From Bog-105 sp965277435 (GTDB lineage Bacteria; Acidobacteriota; Terriglobia; Bryobacterales; Bryobacteraceae), in NCBI GenBank assembly GCA_965277435.1, contig OZ255821.1, positions 3,906,001-3,970,000 on the forward strand: a stretch of 64,000 nt of DNA. The letters are read 5' to 3'. This document shows, piece by piece, positions 25,064 to 32,969 of the stretch (position 1 is its first letter; each line of letters starts with the position of its first letter). Position numbers and translations under genes: made by a program. The notes below the pieces were generated by a model. It had not been told where the DNA came from and did not search any database. It saw only the letters and a list, made by a program, of their open reading frames with translations.

Positions 25064-26233
25064 CTACCCCGCTTTCCCCACGATTGCCACCTGCAGGGGC
25101 CTGCTCCCTACCGGCAGCATCGTGAACAGCGATGCGGTCACCTTGCCCCGCATCTTTGCCGCGTTTCCCAGTTTCACCGGAATGGTTCCGGCGTGAATGA
25201 CCGCCATATCTCCCGATTTTTCGTTGAGCACCAGCACGTACTGGCTGTCCGGCGTCACCGCCAGATAGGTCGGCTCCTGACCCACTTCGACAATCCCGAT
25301 TACTTTGCGGCTGTCCACGTTCAAGATGCACACGTCCGATCCGCCCGCGCTCGCCACAAACAGGTATTCTGGATTCTCCGAACAGGCCATCGCCCCCGGC
25401 GCGCGCCCCGCCAGCACGGTCTGCTCGACCTCTAAGGTCCGGTAAGGAAAGATCACCGCCACGGCATCCATGCCGCGTCCGGAAACAAACAACTGGCCGC
25501 CATAAAAGTCAAAGCACAAATTCTCCGGCACCATCGCGACCGGCAGTTCCACTACCGTCGCCAATCCAGGCACCTCCAGAACAGTGATCGTCTGCTCCTG
25601 TTGATTCGCCACCAGCAGCAGCTTGCCGTCCCATCGGAAACGCACCTCGCCCAACACGCAGCCCAATTCCTTTCTGCTATGCGCTCCGGTCTGCAGGTCC
25701 AGCAGTTCGACCATGCCGCGGACGCCCGACGAAATGGCGACCTTCGATCCATCGCGCGCCACGTCGAGCGAAACCGGCTTCATCGCCAGTTTCCAGCGCC
25801 GGTTCACCCGCAGCGTCTCCGCATCCGCTTCGATCAACTCCCGCAAGCCTCGCGCCAGAATCAATACGCTCTTCCCGTCCGGCGCAAGTGCAAAGCCTGA
25901 CAATTCATCGGCGTACTTCCAACTGCGCACGCGATTGAAACTCGCGTCGAGCGCATGCACGCTTCCCGTTTCAGGCGTCAAAACGTAACTTGCTTTCGCC
26001 GGGCCGGCCAGCGCAATCGCTTTCGGCGCGCCGCCTAACGGCACTTGCTTCAACAGCCGGAATTCCGCCAGATCCACCACCGATACGCTCGTCTCGCCGG
26101 CAGTGGCGACGAGCGCATAACCCGCATACCCGGCGCCATGCCGCCGCCCGCAGGCACTCGCGAGCATAAGCCCGCTGGCCTGCCACCATTGCCGCCGCGT
26201 TACTCTAAACAAATTGCCGCCCGCTCCAAACAA
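25064..26233 (-). CDS. Beta-propeller (YVTN/YncE-like) protein, likely lipoprotein
   Basis: A 389-residue protein made of repeats of about 40 residues with YncE/YVTN-type blades, for example ATAGETSVSVVDLAEFRLLKQ and FVASAGGSDVCILNVDSRKV, probably a seven-bladed propeller. The N-terminus carries a twin-Arg-like VTRRQWW followed by a hydrophobic run and LASAC, which is a plausible lipobox with Cys near residue 28. That would anchor it in the membrane and keep it periplasmic. The start codon is TTG with no strong alternative. Function is unknown; such propellers often act as surface sensors or scaffolds. It is upstream of the LigD-type gene but unrelated by function. Confidence 0.75.
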   Translation of the reverse strand: MFGAGGNLFRVTRRQWWQASGLMLASACGRRHGAGYAGYALVATAGETSVSVVDLAEFRLLKQVPLGGAPKAIALAGPAKASYVLTPETGSVHALDASFNRVRSWKYADELSGFALAPDGKSVLILARGLRELIEADAETLRVNRRWKLAMKPVSLDVARDGSKVAISSGVRGMVELLDLQTGAHSRKELGCVLGEVRFRWDGKLLLVANQQEQTITVLEVPGLATVVELPVAMVPENLCFDFYGGQLFVSGRGMDAVAVIFPYRTLEVEQTVLAGRAPGAMACSENPEYLFVASAGGSDVCILNVDSRKVIGIVEVGQEPTYLAVTPDSQYVLVLNEKSGDMAVIHAGTIPVKLGNAAKMRGKVTASLFTMLPVGSRPLQVAIVGKAG

Positions 26234-26312
26234 ATCATTCAGGATTTGATCCGGTAAAACTAATCCCCTATGTTACCCTCGGTTTTGTTCTCCCCTCAGT
26301 AGTTGCTACTCA

Positions 26313-27338
26313 ATGAATTTCCGGTCCGTCTTCAGCCTCATTTCCTCCGACCTCGCCATAGACCTGGGAACCGCCAACACGCTTGTCTTTGCCAAAGGCA
26401 AAGGCATAGTCGTCAACGAACCATCTATCGTCGCCATCAATAAGAACAACGGCGAAATCGAGGCCGTAGGCAAGGAAGCGAAAGAGATGGTGGGCCGCAC
26501 GCCCGGCAACATCGTCGCTATCCGCCCGATGAAAGACGGCGTGATCGCCGATTTCAAAGTCACCGAGCGCATGCTGAATTATTTCATTCAGAAAGCGCAT
26601 GGCCGCAAGATGCTGGTCCACCCGCGCATTGTGATCGGCGTTCCCAGCGAAATCACGCAGGTCGAAAAACGCGCCGTCAGCGAATCGGCCTATCGTGCGA
26701 AAGCGAGCGAAGTGCATCTGGTGGAACAGGCCATGGTAGCCGCTATCGGCGCCGGGCTTCCCATCACCGAACCATCCGGCAACATGGTGGTCGATATCGG
26801 CGGGGGCACCACGGACGTCGCTGTCATCTCCTTATCCGGCATTGTCTATTCCCGTTCCGTGCGCGTCGCCGGCAACGAAATGGACGACGCCATCATGAGC
26901 TATCTCAAGCGCAAGTACAACCTGCTCATCGGCGAGCGTACGGCCGAACAGATCAAGATCACCATCGGCTCGGCCTACCCGCTCGACAAGCCGCTCACCA
27001 TGGAGATCAAGGGCCGTAATCTCATTGAAGGCGTCCCCAAAACCGTCACCATCGAAGACAGTGAAATTCGCGAAGCACTGTCCGAATGTGTGGCGACCAT
27101 CCTCAATGCGATACGTGTGGCGCTCGAACGCACGCCGCCCGAACTGAGCGCGGACATCAGCGATCGCGGCATCGTCCTGACCGGCGGCGGCGCCATGATC
27201 AAGAACCTAGACCGCCGCATCCGCGAAGAGACCGGACTCCCCGTTTCGATCGCCGAAGATCCCCTTGCCTCGGTCGTCCTCGGCACCGGCAAAATGCTCA
27301 CCGATTTCAAGCTCCTGCGCCGCATCGCCATCGAATAG
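26313..27338 (+). CDS. mreB: Rod shape-determining protein MreB
   Basis: A 341-residue actin homologue that polymerises under the inner membrane and guides elongation of the side wall. It has the phosphate-1 loop AIDLGTANTLVF, the phosphate-2 motif MVVDIGGGTTDVAVISL, the adenosine motif ILTGGGAMIKNLD and the N-terminal VNEPSIVA. Length matches the family. It begins a canonical mreB-mreC-mreD run; the gap to mreC is 63 bases, and mreC to mreD is 10. This indicates a rod-shaped cell. Confidence 0.97.
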   Translation: MNFRSVFSLISSDLAIDLGTANTLVFAKGKGIVVNEPSIVAINKNNGEIEAVGKEAKEMVGRTPGNIVAIRPMKDGVIADFKVTERMLNYFIQKAHGRKMLVHPRIVIGVPSEITQVEKRAVSESAYRAKASEVHLVEQAMVAAIGAGLPITEPSGNMVVDIGGGTTDVAVISLSGIVYSRSVRVAGNEMDDAIMSYLKRKYNLLIGERTAEQIKITIGSAYPLDKPLTMEIKGRNLIEGVPKTVTIEDSEIREALSECVATILNAIRVALERTPPELSADISDRGIVLTGGGAMIKNLDRRIREETGLPVSIAEDPLASVVLGTGKMLTDFKLLRRIAIE

Positions 27339-27401
27339 CGGCGCATTTCTAAGAACCTTTCGCAGCCATTCCGCCACCGCTTACAGTAGAAACAGGACGT
27401 T

Positions 27402-28637
27402 ATGGAAGCACTACTGAGCCGGTTCCGAAACCTCACCGTCTTGCTCATTGTCGTGGTAGCGCAATTACTGTATTTGGCCTACCAGGTTAAGACCAATCGG
27501 GACGAGCGCCTCATCCGGGTCTGGGCCGTCACGGCTGTCACGCCTATGGCCGGAGTGGTGGAAGCCATTCGCCACAACACCATTGGTTTTCTCGAAGATT
27601 ACTTCATCCTGCTCGACGTGCGCGAACAGAATCGCAAGCTGAAAGGCGTGAACGACCGGCTGCAGATGGAGAACATTTACTATCGCAATCAGCTCTCGAC
27701 CGCCGAGCGTGCGCAAGCCCTCGCTCACTTCGAATCGCAAACACCTTCCAAGACGGTCGCCGCCCGGGTGATCGGCAACAGTACCGTCGCGACTGCCAAG
27801 GCTGTCTTTATTGACCGCGGCGCAACCAGCGGCCTCGAAAGCGGCATGGCCGTGGTTACGCCCGACGGCATTGTGGGCAAAGTCGTAGCCGTCTACCCAC
27901 TCGTCTCCCAGGTCCTCCTGATCACCGATCCCACCTTCAAGGTCGGCGTCGAATCGCAGAAAGGGCACATTCACGGTGTGCTGAATTGCGGAACCGGCAA
28001 GTGCGTCGTCGAGCAGATTCAGAACGAAGATAAGGTCGATACCAGCGAATGGTTCTACACCTCCGGCGAAGACCGCATCTTTCCCAAAGGGTTCCCCGTC
28101 GGCAAAGTCACTGCCAGCCAGGCCGGTCAGGCCATGAAAGAGGTCAAGGTGAATTTGAGCGGCGCGCCCGGGGGCGCCGAGGAAGTTCTGGTCATTTTGC
28201 AAGGTATTCATCAAGCCATTCCGGCGACCCCGCCTGTCGAGCAGGATGTCAGCGCGCACATGATGCCTCCGCCGCCCCCGGAAGGCGGCAAGGAAGCACC
28301 TTTGGCTTCCAAACCGCAAACGGCTGCCGATAAAGTTCTCGACAAATATGCGGCGCTCGGTAAGGAGCAAGGTCACGTCTATGGGGCAGTGGGATCGCCC
28401 ATCCCGAACTTCAATCCCAAACCGACTTCTGCGGCGGCCGCTGTTGCTCCGGCCACCCCGCCAGCGATTCTGGGGTCCCGGACCACATCCAAAACCGTGA
28501 TCACGCCTAAACCGGCTACGCCGGAAGTGAAAATGCCGGCCGTGACGCCGTCCACCGTCCCCGGCCGGTCTTTGCCGCTCGGCGCTCCGCGCCATAAGAC
28601 CGCGCCTCCGTCAACGACGCCGCCGGCACCGCAATGA
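27402..28637 (+). CDS. mreC: Rod shape-determining protein MreC with long C-terminal tail
   Basis: A 411-residue inner-membrane protein that links MreB to the periplasmic wall synthesis machinery. It has one N-terminal helix (about 10-26), a coiled coil (about 65-110, REQNRKLKGVNDRLQMENIY), and two beta-barrel domains with VIGNSTVATAKAVFIDRG and GMAVVTPDGIVGKVV. The core ends near residue 270. The final 140 residues are rich in Pro, Ala, Thr and Lys with VTPSTVPGRS-type segments. Typical MreC is about 280-300 residues, so the tail is unusual. It has good local GC and codon use, so it is probably real. Confidence 0.95.
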   Translation: MEALLSRFRNLTVLLIVVVAQLLYLAYQVKTNRDERLIRVWAVTAVTPMAGVVEAIRHNTIGFLEDYFILLDVREQNRKLKGVNDRLQMENIYYRNQLSTAERAQALAHFESQTPSKTVAARVIGNSTVATAKAVFIDRGATSGLESGMAVVTPDGIVGKVVAVYPLVSQVLLITDPTFKVGVESQKGHIHGVLNCGTGKCVVEQIQNEDKVDTSEWFYTSGEDRIFPKGFPVGKVTASQAGQAMKEVKVNLSGAPGGAEEVLVILQGIHQAIPATPPVEQDVSAHMMPPPPPEGGKEAPLASKPQTAADKVLDKYAALGKEQGHVYGAVGSPIPNFNPKPTSAAAAVAPATPPAILGSRTTSKTVITPKPATPEVKMPAVTPSTVPGRSLPLGAPRHKTAPPSTTPPAPQ

Positions 28638-28647
28638 ACGAAATCAG

Positions 28648-29196
28648 ATGAATGAAACCAGCGACCAGTTATTAGCGCCACCGCTGCATCAGCAAGACAG
28701 CTGGTTCAACCGTTTCCAGGTTGTCGCGCTTGCCGCCATTACGCTGGTCGCGATTATCGGCAAATTCTATCTGCCGCGCCTTGTCCCACACACCGAGTGG
28801 CTGGAATTGCCGCTCCTGCTCACCGTCTACTTCGGCCTGATGCGCCGCAGCCCCATCGCCTCACTCTTCTTCGGAACGTTCGTCGGGCTGGCGGAAGATT
28901 CGCTTTCGCCGGCGAACATTCCCATCGGCATGTATGGCATCACCAAAACGCTCGTCGGTTATTTTGCCGCCTCCGTCAGCCTCCGCTTCAACGTCGAGAG
29001 CTCGGTCATCCGCCTTATCCTCTGCTTCTTTTTCTTCTTCTTTCACGAATTTTTCTACTGGATCATGCGCCGTGCTTTGCTTGGCCAAATTATTCCCTTC
29101 GACCCGCAACAGGTTTTCGTCCATGGCGCGCTGAACAGCGTTGTTGCTCTTCCGCTATTCCTGATTCTCGACCGGTTGCGGCCTTCTACTACCTGA
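28648..29196 (+). CDS. mreD: Rod shape-determining protein MreD
   Basis: A 182-residue inner-membrane protein with about five hydrophobic helices (FQVVALAAITLVAIIG, LELPLLLTVYFGL, and two near 100-160). It belongs to the MreD family that completes the elongasome with MreB and MreC. It lies 10 bases downstream of mreC and is in the same operon. Sequence conservation in MreD is low, so the assignment leans on size, topology and position. Confidence 0.9.
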   Translation: MNETSDQLLAPPLHQQDSWFNRFQVVALAAITLVAIIGKFYLPRLVPHTEWLELPLLLTVYFGLMRRSPIASLFFGTFVGLAEDSLSPANIPIGMYGITKTLVGYFAASVSLRFNVESSVIRLILCFFFFFFHEFFYWIMRRALLGQIIPFDPQQVFVHGALNSVVALPLFLILDRLRPSTT

Positions 29197-29199
29197 ATT

Positions 29200-29222
29200 G
29201 GCAGGCTGAAGCCTACCCTACG
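29200..29222. repeat. Short palindromic repeat, copy A
   Basis: GGCAGGCTGAAGCCTACC with five further bases to 29222. The core AGGCTGAAGCCT is an imperfect palindrome. An almost identical copy (one base different over 23) lies at 38048-38070 in another intergenic gap, so it is a dispersed repeat family, possibly REP-like. Confidence 0.7.
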
Positions 29223-29227
29223 AGCGT

Positions 29228-30028
29228 TTAGGCGGCGGCTTGGGTTAGTTCGCGCATGGCTTGGGCGGTGCGAGCGCCTTCCATATAGGACTCGATGTCG
29301 TCGAGTGAAAATTCGAAGCCATGGTCGGTCGGGTCGAAGGGTTGGTTGCGGCTGCGGGCGACTTGATACACGGTAGCGGCAGTGGCGAGGTCCTGTGCTT
29401 CCTGTTTGTTGCGATCCTGCTGGGTTTCGCGGAGATCGGCGAGATCTTTGTCGCGCTGGCGGCGTAAGCGGGTTTCCTGGAGTTGCAGATTGCGGAACTG
29501 CTTTTCGTAAAAGAGGTACGTTTCGAGTTCGATCAGGCCGGCCTGGACTTCGGCCGGTTCGGCGGCGAATTTCTCGGCGAACTGGCTGCGTCCGCGGGCG
29601 TAGAGGGCGAACTCGAGAGTGGGGATGCGGCGGAGACGCCAGTTGGCATCGGCGATCGACTGTACCAGCTCAGATTCGCGGATGCCGACGGGCTGGAATT
29701 CGCGGACGCAACGCTCGACGTACTGTTCGTAGGCGGCGGCATCGTCGGAGGGCAGCAGGACGGTGCGGCCGGTAAGAGCGGTTTTCAGGGCGTTGATAGA
29801 GGAATGAGCTTTGCCTTCGGCGGTGCGGGGGCCGGTCGAGAGCGTGGCGTTGGCGCGATTGGCGGCGAGACGGGCGGACGAGATTTCTTCAATTTCTGGT
29901 GCGGCGGCGGTTTCAATTTCGGTGGCGGCTGTTTCAACGACAGCGAGTTGGGTGGACTCGGCGCTTGCTTTGCGGGCGAGCTTTTTGGCTTTACGTTCCT
30001 GGGCGCGGCGTATGGAGCGGGCAGTCAT
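29228..30028 (-). CDS. Unknown protein with RANAxxSTGPRTAEGKA motif
   Basis: A 266-residue protein with an Ala/Glu-rich, basic N-terminal 50 residues. It then has RLAANRANATLSTGPRTAEG, which I recognise as a motif repeated in many acidobacterial and planctomycete proteins of unknown function. The rest is helical and charged, with coiled-coil potential near 175-230 (RLRRQRDKDLADLRETQQDR). No catalytic motif is evident. The family is often multi-copy in these genomes and has been found near mobile DNA. Here it sits between mreD and the IS110 remnant. It has no signal peptide, so it is probably cytosolic; function unknown. Confidence 0.7.
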   Translation of the reverse strand: MTARSIRRAQERKAKKLARKASAESTQLAVVETAATEIETAAAPEIEEISSARLAANRANATLSTGPRTAEGKAHSSINALKTALTGRTVLLPSDDAAAYEQYVERCVREFQPVGIRESELVQSIADANWRLRRIPTLEFALYARGRSQFAEKFAAEPAEVQAGLIELETYLFYEKQFRNLQLQETRLRRQRDKDLADLRETQQDRNKQEAQDLATAATVYQVARSRNQPFDPTDHGFEFSLDDIESYMEGARTAQAMRELTQAAA

Positions 30029-30263
30029 GATGAAGCAGGGTAGCAGGCGCGGGAAGGCGGTTCAAAAGGATTTAGGTTGCGGGGAGGCGTAAGACTTTTG
30101 GAATCAAGAGCCAAAAATATTTTCTTCGTTTGTGATTCCCCCACGGCGGGTTAAGACAACCGCCGCAACGAGGGATGAAAACTCCGGGGGCGCGCTTCGC
30201 GCGATGCTGTTAGAAGCCGTTGGGCTCTTTAAAGCCGGCCTCGGTCTGGTGCTTTGAGCCCGT

Positions 30264-30631
30264 TTGTGGGCTTGGGGTGCTTCGCGAAAGAAGAATTGCT
30301 ATCTGTCGGCGTTCTTCTACCGGCATTCGGCTAAACAGGGGATACGGAAGGCGATCGTGTCGCTGGCGCATCGCATTCTCGTCATTGCCTTCTGCCTGCT
30401 ACGCGATGGGACCGCCTACCAGGAAACGGGCGGAGATTACTTCGACCGTTGCATCCGCTTCGTACCCGCAACCGGCTCATCCGGCGGCTCCAACGGCTCG
30501 GCGTCCAAGTCGCACTTCCGCCTCTCTCCAACCTGCCATTCGTTCCACCGCCCATGCCCACCATCCGCAAAAAAAGAGGCCGCCCCTGCAAATGCGTGGA
30601 AAGGCTAATCCCTTGCGTCCACGCTACTTAA
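30264..30631 (+). pseudogene. IS110-family transposase C-terminal remnant, frameshifted
   Basis: In frame 30264 the peptide SRKKNCYLSAFFYRHSAKQG followed by KAIVSLAHRILVIAFCLLRDG and YQETGGDYFDR matches the C-terminal end of IS110/IS1111 transposases (transposase 20 region). After GACCGT at 30444-30449 the frame changes. The continuation LHPLRTRNRLIRRLQRLGVQ, typical of the same transposases, is read in the next frame from 30449. A single missing T restores the join. Nothing upstream matches the DEDD catalytic N-terminus, so only the tail survives and the element is dead. A GGCGG/CCGCC hairpin lies upstream at about 30146-30165. Confidence 0.75.
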
Positions 30632-30661
30632 AAATAAAAGTTTTCGAAGGACGAAATGGGT

Positions 30662-32065
30662 TCACTTGAAGGCGGGATCTCCAAATATTACCTGCATCCG
30701 ACTGAAATCGACTGTATAGGTTTGGAATTGATTGAGTAGCCCCTGTCCAAGGTTCCCAAATAGCTTATCGAGCAGCTCAACGCGATCACCATCAAACAGG
30801 GTGACGTTCTTGAACTCGGCAGTTGCCGACCCGAGGCTAAGTTCCAGTTCCGGCAAGTGATAAATGGTAACGGTCTTTGTGCCTCCCGCACCACCAAATT
30901 GTCCCCGCTCGCTCTTGAGCGAAGCAAACCTTTTGGGGAATCTCTTCAAGAATCGAGCGGTCAGGTCAGCGCCGGAATTACCGGTGTCAAATTGAAAGAT
31001 GAGACTGTCGCCGCCAGAACTGGCTGAGATCAGCGGGGTCATTTCGTCAACATACAAGCGGGCCCTACGCGCCGAAGCATCCTTTGAGATGCCGACTTGC
31101 ATCTCACCGCCACCAACAGTGAAGGTTTGCATCGCCGCAAGAACCGGATACCCGAGGATTCCGTTAATTTGATACGTCCCCTGAGTTCCCAAATTAATAT
31201 TCAGCTCCTTGTCATTCATGACGAGGACGACAACGTTGTGAACTATGGCGCCACCAAGGGTAAGTTCAGGAATGATTGCTGTCGAGAGAGGAACCTCCGT
31301 ACCCGTTGCAGCACCTAGGGTCTGAGCGTGACCTTTAGAAACTGTGAGGCCGAGGCGCTCGGCAGTACTCTTCGTGATCGTAGAGATGTTTGCACCGGTG
31401 TCCCAAATCCACCACTCGTTGTTCGCTCCGACCTTGATTGGCACATCCAGATCCCCGAGCGGATCCCGCCGAGTAGGCAGCTTAAAGGAGCGTTTACCTG
31501 AGATGCTTTGCGGAGCGGCATTGCCGACCAGGGCGAAGGTGTCGTGATTATCCTGAACCGTTCGCTGCTCAGCCTGATCCAAGAAGCCGCCAAACCGCTG
31601 AAGCAGTTCCGCATATTGGGCAGTTGCTTTGGAATAGCGGCCGACCATGAAATAGTCTTGCGCCAATGCATTGAGGGCAGTTGTAGCGCGTTTGTCATCC
31701 AATTTCGTCTGTTGGCGCAATGCTGTTTCGAGCAAGTCGATCGCGTGCAATGGCTGGTTCAGGCGGTCGGCTAGAACACCCTCGAAATATCGTCGATCAT
31801 TCTCGCTCAAGGTAGCTGACGGGAGTTGTTGCTCGAATTCCGAATAATGCTTTCTCTCGATTAGTCGATCAAGGTTTTGGGCCGACACGCCCAAGTTGGA
31901 TGCCGAGTAATCGCGCGCATCAGGGTTTGAAGCGTGGTTGAAGGCGGAGGAAATCTCTTGAGTAGGTCCTGACTTTTTTGTCAGGGCGCCGAGAACGACG
32001 CCGAGGAATATACCTATCCCAATAACCTTAATGATGTGTATGTTATCGGGTCGCATCGATAGCAC
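30662..32065 (-). CDS. Membrane-anchored two-lobed aspartic protease-like protein
   Basis: A 467-residue protein. A transmembrane helix at about 12-28 is followed by a helical TPR-like segment (about 60-165). Then come two retropepsin-like lobes. The first has WDTGANIST with Asp222 and the later NGILGYPVL signature. The second has FDTGNSGADLTARFLKRF with Asp360 and ends FKNVTLFDGDRVELLDKLFG. Each lobe carries its own DTG, as in pepsins, whereas bacterial retropepsin-like proteins usually have one lobe and dimerise. It probably acts in the periplasm. The gene is read GTG at 32065 or ATG at 32056. It stands alone. Confidence 0.8.
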   Translation of the reverse strand: MLSMRPDNIHIIKVIGIGIFLGVVLGALTKKSGPTQEISSAFNHASNPDARDYSASNLGVSAQNLDRLIERKHYSEFEQQLPSATLSENDRRYFEGVLADRLNQPLHAIDLLETALRQQTKLDDKRATTALNALAQDYFMVGRYSKATAQYAELLQRFGGFLDQAEQRTVQDNHDTFALVGNAAPQSISGKRSFKLPTRRDPLGDLDVPIKVGANNEWWIWDTGANISTITKSTAERLGLTVSKGHAQTLGAATGTEVPLSTAIIPELTLGGAIVHNVVVLVMNDKELNINLGTQGTYQINGILGYPVLAAMQTFTVGGGEMQVGISKDASARRARLYVDEMTPLISASSGGDSLIFQFDTGNSGADLTARFLKRFPKRFASLKSERGQFGGAGGTKTVTIYHLPELELSLGSATAEFKNVTLFDGDRVELLDKLFGNLGQGLLNQFQTYTVDFSRMQVIFGDPAFK

Positions 32066-32131
32066 AAATCTATTGAATCAATCATTGAATCATTTCTTTG
32101 AGCGGTGTCGGATGGCGACCGGTGGGAGCCT

Positions 32132-32539
32132 TTACAGACGGCCCGGCGTTCCGCCCCAATCACTTGGGTCAACATCGGCAATCGATTGCGAAAAGCACCA
32201 ATGATGGCCCGCAAAGTCTTCGGCATTGTATTGACGCTCGCCGTAAGGATAGTCAGTTGGTTCTTGAAGGATATGCACGCCGCTGCGGCGGGCGCGTTCG
32301 TAGTGGGCGTTCACGTCCTCAACCCGGACCATCACCGACGTTTTCAGCGAGACGCCGGAGTCGGCTTCGATCAGAATCACTGCGCCGTCGCCGACGTTCA
32401 GTTGAGCTCGATGGTCTGCAATGCGAATGCGCAGGGTGAACCCGAACGCCTCGCACAAGCGGTTGATCGCTTCTCCAATGTCTGGATAGGCAAGTTCTGG
32501 AAGCACGCTGCTTCGGGGCATTGATCGATTCGACAACAT
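32132..32539 (-). CDS. VOC family (glyoxalase/bleomycin resistance fold) protein
   Basis: A 135-residue single vicinal-oxygen-chelate domain of the PhnB-like type: strands such as VLPELAYPDI and VMVRVEDVNAHYERARRSGV, then YGERQYNAEDFAGHHWCFSQ near the C-terminus, a pattern seen in glyoxalase-like resistance proteins. Metal ligands are not certain. It lies downstream of the divergent PadR gene in the same orientation as that regulator, 38 bases apart, and may be co-transcribed with it. Function unknown; the VOC fold covers many activities. Confidence 0.75.
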   Translation of the reverse strand: MLSNRSMPRSSVLPELAYPDIGEAINRLCEAFGFTLRIRIADHRAQLNVGDGAVILIEADSGVSLKTSVMVRVEDVNAHYERARRSGVHILQEPTDYPYGERQYNAEDFAGHHWCFSQSIADVDPSDWGGTPGRL

Positions 32540-32577
32540 TCCACTGACTGTACGCTACTTTCGTGGAGTCGAATCAA

Positions 32578-32919
32578 TCAGGCTAAGCGCATCACCCGTG
32601 CTACCGCGCCTGCCAGCTGCTCCCACTTAGAGCGTTCTGCGATCAACTGTTTACGCCCCGCCGCCGTTAAACGGTAGAAGCGAGCGCGTCGATTGGTCGA
32701 AGAAAGCTCCCACTTGCCGGCGATGATGCCTAGTTTCTCCAGTCGATGGAGCGATGGGTAGAGGGAACCGTGATCGACCGTCAAAACATCCTCAGAGGAT
32801 CGCTCGATCGCCTTGGCGATCTCGTAACCGTTCGCTTTGCCGCCCAGCAGGGTCTGCATCACCATCATGTCCAAGGTTCCCTGCAGAAGCCCCGCAGAGG
32901 ATTCCCGTTTCGTCGCCAC
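32578..32919 (-). CDS. PadR family transcriptional regulator
   Basis: A 113-residue PadR-s1 regulator with the same layout as the one at 1.7 kb: SAGLLQGTLDMMVMQTLLGG, YEIAKAIERSSEDVL, VDHGSLYPSLHRLEKLG and the wing STNRRARFYRLTAAGRKQL. It is divergent from a short Tat-signal protein gene and a second ADOP permease, with only 50 bases between. An inverted repeat in that gap is the probable operator. The permease is therefore likely under its control, an arrangement shared with the first locus although the orientation differs. Confidence 0.88.
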   Translation of the reverse strand: MATKRESSAGLLQGTLDMMVMQTLLGGKANGYEIAKAIERSSEDVLTVDHGSLYPSLHRLEKLGIIAGKWELSSTNRRARFYRLTAAGRKQLIAERSKWEQLAGAVARVMRLA

Positions 32920-32952
32920 CCAGATACGGTAACATGTTTGGTAGTTATCTTA

Positions 32953-32968
32953 TAGGTAGATTACCTAC
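32953..32968. promoter_or_regulatory. Candidate PadR operator in divergent region
   Basis: TAGGTA-GAT-TACCTA (32953-32967) is a perfect palindrome with a three-base centre. It contains GTAG-N5-CTAC (32956-32968), the same half-site found twice upstream of the other PadR gene (1693-1731). It lies in the 50-base gap between the two divergent genes and reaches to within two bases of the ATG at 32970. Confidence 0.6.
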
Positions 32969-32969
32969 T

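Noticed and set aside
30220..30669. A 149-codon open frame on the plus strand
   Set aside because: It is the wrong frame across the IS110 remnant. The two other frames carry the transposase similarity.
32754..32969. Extension of the Tat-signal gene to an upstream start
   Set aside because: It would overlap the divergent PadR gene and its operator. Its product is Arg/Pro/Ser-rich. The ATG at 32970 gives a proper signal peptide.
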